Program-made: the position numbers and the translations under genes
The notes under the pieces: model-generated
What the model was told of the DNA's origin: nothing
Seen by the model: the letters and a program-made list of their open reading frames with translations, nothing else
The model's database searches: none
Assembly (NCBI GenBank): GCA_039714535.1
Contig: JBDLJC010000006.1
Span: forward strand, 1 to 64,000
Reading direction: 5' to 3'
From: JAGXFP01 sp039714535
Lineage (GTDB): Bacteria; Desulfobacterota; Desulfobulbia; Desulfobulbales; JAGXFP01
DNA: 64,000 nucleotides
Part shown: piece after piece, positions 1-10,415 of the stretch
Position numbering within the stretch: position 1 is the first letter of the stretch
Layout of the letters: the number at the start of each line of letters is the position of its first letter

Positions 1-2
1 TG

Positions 3-950
3 CTCCATTATTCAATCCATACAGAGCGTTCTTATTGTGACTGGATAAAGCGATATGTCCATTATCATAAAATGACCAGCCGGGATGATCTGCAAGATGC
101 GGAGGGGAAAATAGAGTCCTTTTTGACTCACTTGGCAGTGGATCAAAACTTAGCCGGTTCTACCCAGAACCAAGCCATGAACGCCTTGGTTTTTTTGTAT
201 AAAAAGGTTTTGAAGCAACCGCTGGACAAAAGGATCGATGCAGTGCGGGCGAGCAAGAAGGTCAATGTGCCTGTGGTGATGAGCCAGGAAGAGGTGGCAA
301 AAGTTATTGCTCTAATGTCCGGGGTTCCCCAACTCGTGGTTAAATTGCTCTATGGCAGCGGCTTAAGGATAATGGAGGCGGTTCGCCTCCGGGTTCAGGA
401 TATAGACTCCGATTTGAAGCAGATTGCCGTGCGCTCCGGCAAAGGCGCTAAGGATCGGGTTACCACTTGTTCATCGTCATTAATCCCGTTACTCCAGAAT
501 CATTTGGATAAGGTGCAGGTGATTCATCGGCAAGATTTAAAAAAAGGGGCTGGGGAGGTGTTTTTGCCGGGGGCTCTGGCTCGGAAATATCGGGGTGCGG
601 CCCGAGAATGGGGCTGGCAATATGTGTTCCCGGCCCGAAATTTATCTGATGACCCTAGAAGCAGTAAGAGGAGGCGGCATCATGTTGATAAAAGTGTGAT
701 CAACAAGGCCATCAAGAGGGCTGCGCGCACTGCCAATATAACAAAGAGGGTTAGCGCCCATACCTTCCGCCATAGTTTCGCGACCCACCTTTTGCAGCGG
801 GGCACTGATATCAGGACCATTCAAGCCCTGCTGGGCCATAAGGATGTATCCACCACGATGATTTATACTCATATATTGCAGCAAGGAGGGCAGGGGGTGT
901 TGAGCCCGCTTGATGACCTGCCGGGACTGGAGAATCCTGAAATCCTATGA
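3..950 (+). CDS. intI: integron integrase (tyrosine recombinase), 5' end outside window
   Basis: Site-specific tyrosine recombinase of the integron-integrase type, which inserts and excises gene cassettes at attI/attC sites. The frame is open to the left edge: residues read from base 3 (LHYSIHTERSY, then DWIKRYVHYH) match the conserved IntI N-terminus, so the internal ATG at 72 is not the start. The core SAM-like segment (FLTHLAVDQ, STQNQAMNAL) is followed by the catalytic residues Arg (GSGLRIMEAVRLR), HTFRH, LLGH and the nucleophile Tyr (TTMIYTH). The stretch around GALARKYRGAAREWGWQYVFP is the extra IntI-specific patch absent from XerC/D. Integron cassettes normally lie upstream of intI, so any array would be left of this window; no attC-like fold is seen downstream. 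An ordinary phage integrase is unlikely because of the extra patch. Confidence 0.9.
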   Translation, partial: LHYSIHTERSYCDWIKRYVHYHKMTSRDDLQDAEGKIESFLTHLAVDQNLAGSTQNQAMNALVFLYKKVLKQPLDKRIDAVRASKKVNVPVVMSQEEVAKVIALMSGVPQLVVKLLYGSGLRIMEAVRLRVQDIDSDLKQIAVRSGKGAKDRVTTCSSSLIPLLQNHLDKVQVIHRQDLKKGAGEVFLPGALARKYRGAAREWGWQYVFPARNLSDDPRSSKRRRHHVDKSVINKAIKRAARTANITKRVSAHTFRHSFATHLLQRGTDIRTIQALLGHKDVSTTMIYTHILQQGGQGVLSPLDDLPGLENPEIL

Positions 951-1217
951 GGGTAAACATGAAATCAGGGGGCCTGTTTTTAAGGAACAACCTGATAGTT
1001 CACAACCTTAATCATGTTATTTTTCAATTCCATTCCGGCAAGGAGCATATCCTGGTTGTAAAATGCAGCCCCGTCCCTGTCCCAAAAGATTGTAAATTAG
1101 AGATTATGTTGTAATTGTTTTGCACTGCCGATTGAAGTTTTCTCAAAGGCCGATATTATTAGTTCTGGTCCGGTCTCCTAAATTTTGTTTGTTCCGATTA
1201 TCTTCCTTTGAGAGTCT

Positions 1218-4200
1218 ATGCCTTTATATCTTTATACGAGTAACCGGTTGGAGAATCTGGCCTCGGCCTTTGCCGATCTGACCGAGGCCTCTCCTCTGCC
1301 GCCCCTGGAGCAGGAAACCGTCGTTTTGCAGAGCGGGGGAATGGCCCGCTGGCTTAATATGCAACTTGCTGAAAGGCTCGAGGTCAGCGCCAATATTGTC
1401 TTCCCCTTTCCGAATGGTTTTGTGGACCAGGTGTTTGCTGGGATTTTGCCCGAAGCATCATTGGCCAGGAAACTTGATAAGCGCGTTCTCCACTGGCAGT
1501 TGATGCGGGTTTTGCCGGAGCTGCTCAGACGGCCGGAATTTGCGGTCCTGCGGGATTATCTGGCCCAGGATCGTGATCTGAAAAAATATCAGTTGGCCGG
1601 GCGGCTGGCGGATCTTTTTGATCAGTATCTGATCTTCAGGCCGGAGATGATTCTTAACTGGGAGGCCGGTCGCGGTGATTCGTGGCAGGCCTTGCTCTGG
1701 CAGGAACTTACCAGCCGATCTGATTGTCTGGCCGGGACTGCCAATCGCGCCCAGTTGCAGGGGCGCTGTCTTGAGATGCTGGCGCGGCCCAATCTGCCGA
1801 CCGGGGCTTTGATCTCCCGGTTTGCGGTCTTTGGCCTTTCAACCATTCCCCCTTATTATCTGAAGATATTCACGGCCCTGGCCGGCCACGTCGATGTCCA
1901 CTTCTTTTTTCTTAATCCCTGTCGTGAGTATTGGGGTGATATCGTTTCGGCAAAGACCATCGACCGCTTAAGCCGCGGCAGTGAGGCGGGCGAGGATCTT
2001 TATTTGACCCAGGGCAATCCGCTGTTGGCTTCGACCGGTCTCCAAGGCCGGGAACTGTTGAGCATGTTGCTTGAATGCAATGTCGCTGGCGAACAGGATC
2101 TGTTTGCTGGCCCAAGTTCTGGCGGGGAGGCGGTTAGAGCCGGGATGCTGGCCGCAGTCCAGAGCGATATCCTTGACCTGCGGGATGGGGCGCCGCTGCC
2201 GGGCGAAGAGCTTGCTGGGGCCGACCATTCGGTCATGGTTCACTCCTGCCACAGCCCGATGCGGGAACTTGAGGTGCTCCACGACCAACTCCTGGCCATG
2301 TTTGAGGAGCATCCCGAGCTTGAGCCTAAAGATATTATCGTGATGACCCCCGATATCGAGTCCTATAGCCCCCTGATTGGCGCGGTGTTTGGCAGCAGGA
2401 AGGTTGTTGATGGCCGGGCCTTGCCTTTCTCAATTGCGGACCGGCTCATTAGAAAAGAGGGGGAGTTGTTCGGAACCCTGTTGAGTGTGCTGGCGCTGGT
2501 CGGGAGCCGCCTGGAGATCAGCCGGGTCTTGGCGGTGATGGAGAGGGCGCCGGTTCGGCGCCGCTTTGACTTGTCGCATGATGAACTGGAACGGATCGAA
2601 AAATGGTTGGGTGCGGTTAACATCAGATGGGGTATTGATGACGATGATCGCGGGCAACGGGGGTTGCCGGAAACCGCTGAAAACACCTGGCGCTTTGGCC
2701 TTGATCGCTTGCTGCTGGGCTACGCCATGGTTGGCACCAATCAGCGTGATTTCGGAGGAGTGCTGCCCTATGACGATCTGGAGGGCGGTGAGGTTGAACC
2801 GCTGGGCCGCTTTCTGGACTTTACCGATAAACTGTTTGGCTATGTCCGGCAGCTGGCCGGCAAGAGGAATCTGGCCGACTGGTCGGGCATTCTCCTGGCC
2901 CTGTTTAACGATCTGCTGGCGGTGAGCGATGAGCAGGAGCAGGAGCGGGAATTCATCAATCGGACCCTGGTCGCTCTGCGAGAAGTCCAGGGCGATGCCG
3001 CTTTTGACGAAGAGGTCGAGTTTGAGGTGGTTCTGGCCGAGCTGGACAAGGCCGGGCAGAGCGACAGCCTGTCTTCGGGGTTTATGGCCGGTGGGATTAC
3101 CTTCTGTGAAATGCTGCCGATGCGGGCGGTGCCGTTTAAGGTTGTCTGCCTGTTGGGGATGAATGACGGCGTTTATCCACGACCGACCACGGTGCCCGCC
3201 TTTGATCTGATCGCCGCCCAGCCGCAGCTTGGTGACCGTTCCCGCCGCAAGGATGATCGTTACCTCTTTCTGGAGTCGATTCTCTCGGCCCGGCAATGTT
3301 TATATCTCAGCTATGTCGGCCAGTCCGTCCGGGATGGCAGTCATTTATCGCCCTCGGTGCTGGTCAGCGAACTGGTTGAATATCTGGTGAAGAGGTTTTC
3401 GGTTGATAAGAAAAGAATCGTAACGACCCATCCATTGCAGCCATTCAATCCCGAGTATTTTTCCGGTGGGGCTAAACTGTTCAGCTTTTCAAAGAGTAAT
3501 TTTGCTGCGGCTCAAATGTTGGGCCGGCCCAAAGAACACTCGGTGCTTATCTCCGAACCTCTCCCACCTCCAGCCGATGAAGCAAGAGAGGTATCGCTGG
3601 ACGATCTGCTCTCTTTCTTTGCCAATCCGGCCCGCTTCTTTTGCCAGAAGCGTCTGGGTATTTACCTTGAAGGCGATATGGGGGAGTTGCCTGGAACAGA
3701 GAATTTCAGTCTTGATTTTCTGGATAGATATCGCCTGGCCGAAACCATGTTGCAGGAACGGTTGGCCGGAAATCCGGTCAACGACTATTTCAGGGTTGCC
3801 GGACAGCAGGGGATCTTGCCCCACGGCAATGTGGCAATGGCAACATTTCGTGAGTTGACCGACGGGGTCGAGGAGGTTGCCGGATGGTTGACAGAGAAAG
3901 GGGTTGGCGGCGAATTGTCGCCACTGAATGGTAGCATGGATATCGGTCCATATATGGTCACGGGGCAATTGCGTACTTCACCTGAATACGGGGTGATTGT
4001 TTATCGTTATGCCAAATTGAAGGCGGTCGATCTGGTCAGGGGCTGGCTTAGTCATCTTCTTTTGGATCAGTTGGCGCCAGCTGGTTGGTCCCGGACAACC
4101 CATGTGGTTGGTAACGATAAGATTAAATCATTTAGGCCTGTTGAGAATGGGGCAAAGCTTCTTGGTGATATCCTTGATCTTTACTGGCAGGGTTTACAGA

Positions 4201-4442
4201 GTCCTCTCCGCTGTTTCCCGGAAGCATCACTGGCTTTTGCCGGGGCCAAGGGCAAGGGACTGCCGGATCCCGAAGCATTGGCAAAGGCCAACAAAAAATG
4301 GCAGGGAGATAGTTATTCGAGGGCTGAGGGTGATGATCGCTATTACCAACTCTGTTTCAGGGATGTTGATCCTTTGAGTCTGGAATTTATGGATAATTCT
4401 TTGGCCTTTTTCGAGCCGCTCTTCGAAGGGAGAAATAGCTGA
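1218..4442 (+). CDS. recC: exodeoxyribonuclease V gamma subunit RecC
   Basis: Subunit of the RecBCD helicase-nuclease, which processes double-strand breaks and recognises Chi. At 1074 residues it is close to the usual ~1120. It opens with the family signature YTSNRLENLA and QSGGMARWLNMQLAE, and carries the RecC motif LLGMNDGVYPR near residue 645. RecC has a helicase fold without a working ATPase site, and no Walker A motif is seen here. The ATG at 1218 follows GAGAG by a few bases. The stop overlaps the recB start (TGATG), so the two are translationally coupled. recD is not the next gene; it lies about 11 kb downstream. Confidence 0.95.
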   Translation: MPLYLYTSNRLENLASAFADLTEASPLPPLEQETVVLQSGGMARWLNMQLAERLEVSANIVFPFPNGFVDQVFAGILPEASLARKLDKRVLHWQLMRVLPELLRRPEFAVLRDYLAQDRDLKKYQLAGRLADLFDQYLIFRPEMILNWEAGRGDSWQALLWQELTSRSDCLAGTANRAQLQGRCLEMLARPNLPTGALISRFAVFGLSTIPPYYLKIFTALAGHVDVHFFFLNPCREYWGDIVSAKTIDRLSRGSEAGEDLYLTQGNPLLASTGLQGRELLSMLLECNVAGEQDLFAGPSSGGEAVRAGMLAAVQSDILDLRDGAPLPGEELAGADHSVMVHSCHSPMRELEVLHDQLLAMFEEHPELEPKDIIVMTPDIESYSPLIGAVFGSRKVVDGRALPFSIADRLIRKEGELFGTLLSVLALVGSRLEISRVLAVMERAPVRRRFDLSHDELERIEKWLGAVNIRWGIDDDDRGQRGLPETAENTWRFGLDRLLLGYAMVGTNQRDFGGVLPYDDLEGGEVEPLGRFLDFTDKLFGYVRQLAGKRNLADWSGILLALFNDLLAVSDEQEQEREFINRTLVALREVQGDAAFDEEVEFEVVLAELDKAGQSDSLSSGFMAGGITFCEMLPMRAVPFKVVCLLGMNDGVYPRPTTVPAFDLIAAQPQLGDRSRRKDDRYLFLESILSARQCLYLSYVGQSVRDGSHLSPSVLVSELVEYLVKRFSVDKKRIVTTHPLQPFNPEYFSGGAKLFSFSKSNFAAAQMLGRPKEHSVLISEPLPPPADEAREVSLDDLLSFFANPARFFCQKRLGIYLEGDMGELPGTENFSLDFLDRYRLAETMLQERLAGNPVNDYFRVAGQQGILPHGNVAMATFRELTDGVEEVAGWLTEKGVGGELSPLNGSMDIGPYMVTGQLRTSPEYGVIVYRYAKLKAVDLVRGWLSHLLLDQLAPAGWSRTTHVVGNDKIKSFRPVENGAKLLGDILDLYWQGLQSPLRCFPEASLAFAGAKGKGLPDPEALAKANKKWQGDSYSRAEGDDRYYQLCFRDVDPLSLEFMDNSLAFFEPLFEGRNS

Positions 4443-7400
4443 TGAGGCTTGATTTTAGCATAAAGGATGCGCCGTTATCCGGCGTTATGCTAATCGATGC
4501 CAGCGCCGGCACCGGCAAGACCTATACTATCTCGTCATTGGTGCTCAGGTTGTTACTGGAAAAGGGTTTGGAGATCGATGAGATCCTGGTGGTTACCTAT
4601 ACCGAGGCTGCGGTAGACGACCTCAAAACCAGGGTCAGACAGAAGATCATCGATGGGGTTGCTGCCTTTAATAACGGGGCGAGTGATGATGGTTTTCTGG
4701 GTGAATTACTTGTGGAGGTGCCCAACCATCCCCAGGCCCTGCGCCGTTTGACCATCGCCCTGCGCAATTTCGATGAGGCCTCGATCTTCACCATCCATGG
4801 TTTTTGCCGGCGAGTCCTGAATGAACATAGTCTTGAAAGCGGGGTTCTTTTTGACTCGGAACTTCATACCGATCAGCATGATCTTCTTCAGGAGATTACC
4901 GAGGATTTTTTCCGGCTTAATTTCTACGGGGCTTCATCCCTTGTTGCCTCTTATTGCCTAAAGGATTTTGCCCCATCTAATCTTATGCAGAAACTGGGTA
5001 ACATCCATGCCAGAGATGATCTCAAGATAATTCCTGAGATTGATGGCGAGGTTTGTTTTAAGGAGCTTCACCGGCTTGAACCAGAGTATCTTAAAGCTTT
5101 CGTGGAACTTGGTGAGGTATGGCCTGGAAAACGGCAAGAGGTTGAGGGTATCCTGATTTCCGGGATACTCAGTAAGGTTAAATATAAGACAAAATCAATT
5201 CCAGGCTGGCTCGCTGCCATGGACAGGTTGGGGGTAATGACCGAACCGCCAGTCAAATTGTTCAAAGAATTTGTCAAATTCACCACTACAGCTATTTTAG
5301 GAGCTGTAAAGAAGGGACAAACACCACCAGCCGCCAGTTTCTTCGACCTTTGTGAAAATTTCTATAAAACCAACCGGGAAATTATTGCCGCTCTGGATGG
5401 TTACAGTAAATTCCTCGAAGCAAAATTTTATAATTACGTAAAACAGGAATTGAAATCGCGCAAGGAGCGAGCCGGGATCCATTCCTTTGATGATCTCCTG
5501 ACTGACCTTCATCAAGCCTTGCAGGGTCAGGGCGGCTCAGAGTTGGCCGGCTTGCTCAATCGCCGCTATCGGGTGGCGATGATTGATGAGTTCCAGGATA
5601 CTGATCCGGTCCAGTACGAGATATTTTCCCGCATCTTCAAAACGCCTGGTTCGCTGTTATATCTGATCGGTGATCCCAAACAGGCGATCTACAGTTTCCG
5701 GGGCGCCGATATCTTTGCCTATATCCGGGCGGTACGTGAGGTCGGCAGTCGCTATACTCTCGGAGAAAACTGGCGGTCGGCGCCGGGTCTGGTTGCAGCG
5801 GTTAATACTATATTCAAGGGCAACGCCAGACCGTTTATCTTTGATGAGATCGTTTTTGATCCGGTTCGGGCTGCGGATAAACCGCATAAGTATCTGATGA
5901 TTGACGACGCCCCCGCTGATCAATTTCAGCTCTGGGCCTTTCAGCGTAATGCCTCTTTAGCGGCAACCGGTAAATTATATAATAAGAGCGAGGCCACACA
6001 CCTTGTCCTGGCCCACCAGACTTCTGAGGTTGTCCGCTTACTTAATCTTGCCGGGGAAGGGCGGGCCATGGTTGGTGGGCGGACTTTAAAGGCCGGTGAT
6101 CTGGCGGTCCTGGTCCGGACCAATCGTGAGGCGCGGCTGGTGCAGGAGTCTCTTGCCGATGCTGGGGTTGCCAGTGCCATTAACAGTTCTGAGAGTTTAT
6201 ATGCTTCCCGCGAGGCGGTCGAGCTTCGCATAGTTTTGCAGGCCATGGTCGATGATGGTGATAGCCGCAGGGCCAGGGCCGCATTGGCAACCCGGCTCTT
6301 GGGGGTTGATGGTGGGCTACTTGATCTATTTGCTAGTGAAGATCAGTTACTGCTCGAATGGCTTGGCAAGTTTCGAGGGTATCATGAGCTTTGGGCAGGG
6401 CGTGGTTTTGCTGCGATGTTTGGCGCCTTTCTGGAAGAGGAAGATGTCCGCTCCCGTCTCTTGCTTCTTTCGGGTGGCGAGCGTTCCTTAACCAATGTTC
6501 TCCATCTTCTTGAAACCCTGCACCTTGCCGCTGAAGAGCGTGATCTGGGAATGGCCGGGTTGGTAAAATATCTTAGTGAACGGATTGCGGCAATTGCGGA
6601 GCAGCCTGCAGAAGAGCAGCAACTACGTCTTGAAAGTGATGCCGATCTGGTCCAGATTGTTACTATCCATAAAGCGAAGGGGTTGGAGTATCCGGTGGTG
6701 TTTTGTCCCTTTTGCTGGGAGGGCAACCGTCATGCTAATCCCCGTAATAAAAAGAAAAGCTTTCTGTTTCATGATTCCGGGCGGCAAGGGGAGCTTATCT
6801 TAGATATCGGTTCACCAGATTTCGATGGTAATCGTCTGCATGCCATCAGGGAAGAGATGGCCGAGAATCTGCGACTTCTCTATGTGGCCCTGACCAGAGC
6901 GGTTCAGTGCTGTTATCTGGCTTGGGGACCTTTTAACGAGGCCGGTACTTCGGCCTTGGCTTATCTTCTCCATAGTGGTTTTCAGAAGGGTAGTCTTGGG
7001 GAACCAGGGCAGTTTGATTATCTGCATAATTTAAGTGATGGGGATATTGCCACTGATCTTAAGCTGCTTGTCGGAAGGTCTGCTGGCAATATAAGTCTCG
7101 ATTTTGTTGAAGAGATTTCGGCAGCTGAATTACTCGGGAAAACTGGCGAAAAGGATGGTCTTGTCTGTCGGAAATTTTCTGGTTCGCCAAGAATGAATTG
7201 GCGGATCAGCAGCTTCTCGGCCCTGAGCCGCAAATTGACGATTCCCCATCTGCCAGGCAGGGAAAACGAAGAAGATGATAACGGTCTCGGGACCGATCTT
7301 ACCTTTACTGATATTATGGATTTTCCCCGGGGAGCGGGGCCAGGCTCTTTCCTGCACTCGATCCTGGAAGATCTGGACTTTGAGGTGAATGATCGGGCCG

Positions 7401-8014
7401 GTCTGTCTGCCTTTCTGGAGGAACGCCTGGTGGCCGGTGGTTATGATCGGTCCTGGGTGCCGGCATTATCCGGCATGATAGGCAGCCTGCTTAAAACCCC
7501 TCTGGACCCGGACCACCCCGAGCTGGTTTTGGCCAAAGTTGCAAAGACGGCGCGATTGAATGAACTGGAATTTTATTTTCCGTTGGCTGATTTCAACCCG
7601 TTCGGACTTGATGAGCTTTTGACCGATTGGTCTATCTCTGGCTGGCCGCGAGATAAAATTCGTGGCTTCATGAAAGGTTATATCGATCTGGTTTTTTGCC
7701 ATGATGAAAAATTCTATATAGTTGACTGGAAATCAAATCATCTGGGCAAAGATCTACATGAATATAGGCCGGCTCAGCTGCGCAAGGTGATGGCCCGGGA
7801 CCATTATTGTCTTCAGTATTTGATCTATACCGTCGCTCTGCATCGGTATCTGCTGCTGCGGATGCCGGGGTACAGTTATGAAGAGAATTTTGGCGGTGTT
7901 TTCTATATCTTTCTCCGGGGGCTTGGACACGATGATGGCCCGGACACAGGGGTGTTTCGGGACAAGCCTCCCTTTTCTCTGGTCCGGGATCTGTCGAAGC
8001 TGTTCGGGGGCTGA
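4442..8014 (+). CDS. recB: exodeoxyribonuclease V beta subunit RecB
   Basis: UvrD-family 3'-5' helicase plus nuclease subunit of RecBCD, acting in recombinational repair and degradation of foreign linear DNA. Length 1190 residues is normal. Walker A ASAGTGKT lies at residues 20-27, the Walker B/motif II segment MIDEFQDTDPVQ near 380-390, motif III GDPKQAIYSFRGAD shortly after, and motif V/VI around TIHKAKGLEYPVVF and LRLLYVALTRA. The C-terminal nuclease domain shows VDWKSNHLG near residue 1094, the PD-(D/E)xK core. All key catalytic residues appear intact. Start overlaps the recC stop by one base. Confidence 0.96.
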   Translation: MRLDFSIKDAPLSGVMLIDASAGTGKTYTISSLVLRLLLEKGLEIDEILVVTYTEAAVDDLKTRVRQKIIDGVAAFNNGASDDGFLGELLVEVPNHPQALRRLTIALRNFDEASIFTIHGFCRRVLNEHSLESGVLFDSELHTDQHDLLQEITEDFFRLNFYGASSLVASYCLKDFAPSNLMQKLGNIHARDDLKIIPEIDGEVCFKELHRLEPEYLKAFVELGEVWPGKRQEVEGILISGILSKVKYKTKSIPGWLAAMDRLGVMTEPPVKLFKEFVKFTTTAILGAVKKGQTPPAASFFDLCENFYKTNREIIAALDGYSKFLEAKFYNYVKQELKSRKERAGIHSFDDLLTDLHQALQGQGGSELAGLLNRRYRVAMIDEFQDTDPVQYEIFSRIFKTPGSLLYLIGDPKQAIYSFRGADIFAYIRAVREVGSRYTLGENWRSAPGLVAAVNTIFKGNARPFIFDEIVFDPVRAADKPHKYLMIDDAPADQFQLWAFQRNASLAATGKLYNKSEATHLVLAHQTSEVVRLLNLAGEGRAMVGGRTLKAGDLAVLVRTNREARLVQESLADAGVASAINSSESLYASREAVELRIVLQAMVDDGDSRRARAALATRLLGVDGGLLDLFASEDQLLLEWLGKFRGYHELWAGRGFAAMFGAFLEEEDVRSRLLLLSGGERSLTNVLHLLETLHLAAEERDLGMAGLVKYLSERIAAIAEQPAEEQQLRLESDADLVQIVTIHKAKGLEYPVVFCPFCWEGNRHANPRNKKKSFLFHDSGRQGELILDIGSPDFDGNRLHAIREEMAENLRLLYVALTRAVQCCYLAWGPFNEAGTSALAYLLHSGFQKGSLGEPGQFDYLHNLSDGDIATDLKLLVGRSAGNISLDFVEEISAAELLGKTGEKDGLVCRKFSGSPRMNWRISSFSALSRKLTIPHLPGRENEEDDNGLGTDLTFTDIMDFPRGAGPGSFLHSILEDLDFEVNDRAGLSAFLEERLVAGGYDRSWVPALSGMIGSLLKTPLDPDHPELVLAKVAKTARLNELEFYFPLADFNPFGLDELLTDWSISGWPRDKIRGFMKGYIDLVFCHDEKFYIVDWKSNHLGKDLHEYRPAQLRKVMARDHYCLQYLIYTVALHRYLLLRMPGYSYEENFGGVFYIFLRGLGHDDGPDTGVFRDKPPFSLVRDLSKLFGG

Positions 8015-8273
8015 AGGCATTTGCTCAGCGGGGGACCTTCAACAAGAATTAATAGTGAAGGTAATGATGTTCCCTTGGGGCTGTTGTCGTGGTGGAAAAA
8101 ATAAGTAGTAGAATTGACATAACCTGCTGAAAACGATATAAAAACAAGATGTTTGTGATTCTATATGAGTAGTCTCTACAGGTCTTTGTGAGAATCTTTG
8201 TCGGGCAAAAATTGCAGATAAAGCGACTCTATATTTCAGATGTGAAGATAATTCGGGAAGGTTTTTTAAAAAA

Positions 8274-9359
8274 GTGAGTCCGAAGGGAAAATTAAATAGA
8301 GAGAAATTGTTCTCTGATGTTTTAGGCAAGATTGAGACAGGGATTATAATTCTTGATCAGGTTAACCGCCAGATTTACTTCCGGAATCAGCAGGCGGATA
8401 AAATCTGGAAGTTTATCCATGCATCTTCTTACGATTATGAAGAGTTGAGCGCGATGATGTTCAATGAACTTGATCAGATCAAGAACTCGGATGTGGCCTG
8501 TAGTGATAAGTCCCAGATTAATTGTGATCATTGTTCCTTTGCCTACTGTGTTTGTCGGGTTGAAGGTTCCAAACAGTATGTAGCGGTTATTATCAACGAT
8601 GTTACCGATCAAAGTCGACTGGAGGCGATTGACGAAGCGTCGGAAATGATGAATAACATCAGTAATGTTTTTTCTGGAATCCGTCACGAAATCGGCAACC
8701 CCCTTAATTCCATGAAGATGGCCTTAACGGTTTTGAAGATGAATCTTGAGAAGTTTTCGAAAGATGAAGTCAGGGTCTACATGGATCGGATGATTGACGA
8801 TGTCGCCAAGATGGAGTCTCTCCTGAAATCATTTAAAAATTTCAATATGTTTGAAAAACCAAATACGGTACGGGTTGACCTGGCTATGTTTTTTCAAAGT
8901 TTAACCCGGTTGTTGAGTGCGGATGTCCGCAAGAAAAATATAGATATTTCCATAAATGTGTTACCGGAGGCTCGTTGGGTTGCCGTTGATACCCGTGCTT
9001 TGCAGCATGTTGCCATGAATATTCTGGCAAATGCCCTGGATGCGCTTGACGGTATCGAGGGTCCGACCCTGAGGATCCGTGGGGAGACGATTGGTGAGAC
9101 CGTGTTTTTGTCTATCATAGATAATGGTTGCGGGATGCCGGTAGACCTTGTAGAAAATGCCTTTAAGCCTTTTTTTACGACCAAGCCCCATGGTACCGGT
9201 TTGGGCTTGGTAATTTCAAAGAAGATGCTTGGCCAGATGAACTGTGATATCAAGTTGCAAAGTGAAAAAGGGTATGGAACGACCGTTACCCTGAGTATGC
9301 CGAAGTCAATCCCTCCCGAAGATGATGTTGTCGGATCTGAAACGGTTTACCATCAGTAG
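8274..9359 (+). CDS. PAS-type sensor histidine kinase with cysteine cluster
   Basis: Cytoplasmic histidine kinase of 361 residues. The N-terminal half is PAS-like and carries cysteines C76, C84, C87, C92 and C94 (pattern CxxCx4CxC), which could hold a metal or Fe-S cluster. The dimerisation domain has the H-box IRHEIGNPLNS with the phospho-accepting His138. The ATPase domain shows the N-box NILANALDALD, DNGCGMP and GTGLGL. No membrane segment or signal peptide is visible, so the signal is probably intracellular. The GTG start at 8274 follows GGGAAGG by about 12 bases. No receiver gene is adjacent; the nearest receiver protein is encoded at 12131-13297 on the other strand. The signal sensed is unknown. 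Confidence 0.88.
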   Translation: MSPKGKLNREKLFSDVLGKIETGIIILDQVNRQIYFRNQQADKIWKFIHASSYDYEELSAMMFNELDQIKNSDVACSDKSQINCDHCSFAYCVCRVEGSKQYVAVIINDVTDQSRLEAIDEASEMMNNISNVFSGIRHEIGNPLNSMKMALTVLKMNLEKFSKDEVRVYMDRMIDDVAKMESLLKSFKNFNMFEKPNTVRVDLAMFFQSLTRLLSADVRKKNIDISINVLPEARWVAVDTRALQHVAMNILANALDALDGIEGPTLRIRGETIGETVFLSIIDNGCGMPVDLVENAFKPFFTTKPHGTGLGLVISKKMLGQMNCDIKLQSEKGYGTTVTLSMPKSIPPEDDVVGSETVYHQ

Positions 9360-9494
9360 CGAGGTTGTCGTTGGCGCTAGTCTGTTCTAAGTAACTGCCT
9401 TGACAAAGTTTTGGTGCTAAATTAATTTCAAGCAGATGTTTGGTTTTTTTCGATAGTTTCAGGAACGCAAGTAATGAAAAATGGGGATGATTGA

Positions 9495-10415
9495 ATGGCG
9501 TTAAAGGGTTTGGGGAAAAGCTTCGGAATCAGATTTAAATTTGTCGTGATGATGGCCTTTTTGGGAGTTGTGGCCTTGGTTGGCATTGGCTATGGCGCCT
9601 ATACTTTCAGTATGCAGAATTCAATGAAAGAAGCGGATACCAAGGCCAGAATGATGGAGGCTTACGTCAAGGCCGGCCGGGCCTATTTTAATAAAGAGCA
9701 ACGGCCGCTGGTCAACGCTTTGGTTGAGGCGGATCGTTTCTATCCCGAGCTTCAGTCCGGTTTTGGTATTACCAGACGTATTTTGGATCAGGTTCAGGGT
9801 GAAGAATCGTTGCTTGGCTTCAAGTTTAAACAGGCGTCGCTTGTCCCCCATCATCCACCCAACAAAGCGGATCTGTTTGAAGAGAAGATTATTCAGCAGT
9901 TCCAGAGCGGGGCAATACAAGAACAGACCGGGACCATGGTGGCGGAAAATGGTGAGCCGTTTTATTATCGCTCCAGGCCGATCGAGATGGCCGGCAAGGC
10001 CTGTCTTCTCTGTCATAAGAATCCGGCTGATGCACCTAAGGATTTGATTGAAATGTATGGGACGAATGGTTTCGACAAGAATTTCAAATCCGGTGATATC
10101 TTCGGGGCTTACATGGTCTATATCCCGTTGGGGCCAGCAGTTGAGGCGGCAAAGATGCAGGCGGCTATCCTTTTTGCCGGTGGCGCTTCAATCCTCCTGG
10201 TCGGGCTTTTAAGCATTTATCTCTTCCTGAATATTCGTATTGTTAAACCGCTTATGGAATTGAGTGGCCGTACTCAGGAGGTAAGTGTTGGCCGTAATCT
10301 GGAAAAAAGTTTGATGTCTGCCAAAATGAAAGACGAAGTTGAAATTCTGGCCAGGTCCATTGACCGCCTCCGGATCAGCCTGGTTAAGATGCTGAAGCGC
10401 AGAAAAAATGATTAA
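9495..10415 (+). CDS. DUF3365 (Tll0287-like) heme-binding HAMP membrane protein
   Basis: Inner-membrane protein of 306 residues. A first membrane segment (about 15-37) is followed by a periplasmic Tll0287-like/DUF3365 domain with a c-type heme motif CLLCH at 170-174, then a second membrane helix (about 219-245, rich in AILFAGGASILLVGLLSIYLF) and a HAMP domain (VKPLMELSGRTQEVSVG and following). The chain stops right after HAMP without kinase, cyclase or methyl-accepting output. It could pass a redox signal to the upstream histidine kinase or to another partner; that is inference. The next gene overlaps its last 8 bases, so the two are co-translated. Confidence 0.85.
   Translation: MALKGLGKSFGIRFKFVVMMAFLGVVALVGIGYGAYTFSMQNSMKEADTKARMMEAYVKAGRAYFNKEQRPLVNALVEADRFYPELQSGFGITRRILDQVQGEESLLGFKFKQASLVPHHPPNKADLFEEKIIQQFQSGAIQEQTGTMVAENGEPFYYRSRPIEMAGKACLLCHKNPADAPKDLIEMYGTNGFDKNFKSGDIFGAYMVYIPLGPAVEAAKMQAAILFAGGASILLVGLLSIYLFLNIRIVKPLMELSGRTQEVSVGRNLEKSLMSAKMKDEVEILARSIDRLRISLVKMLKRRKND

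Noticed and set aside
951..1217. Possible attC or cassette boundary after intI
   Set aside because: No RYYYAAC/GTTRRRY pair or folded site seen; arrays normally lie on the other side of intI.
2430..3296. 288-codon minus-strand frame inside recC
   Set aside because: Antisense shadow of a well supported gene, without domain signature.
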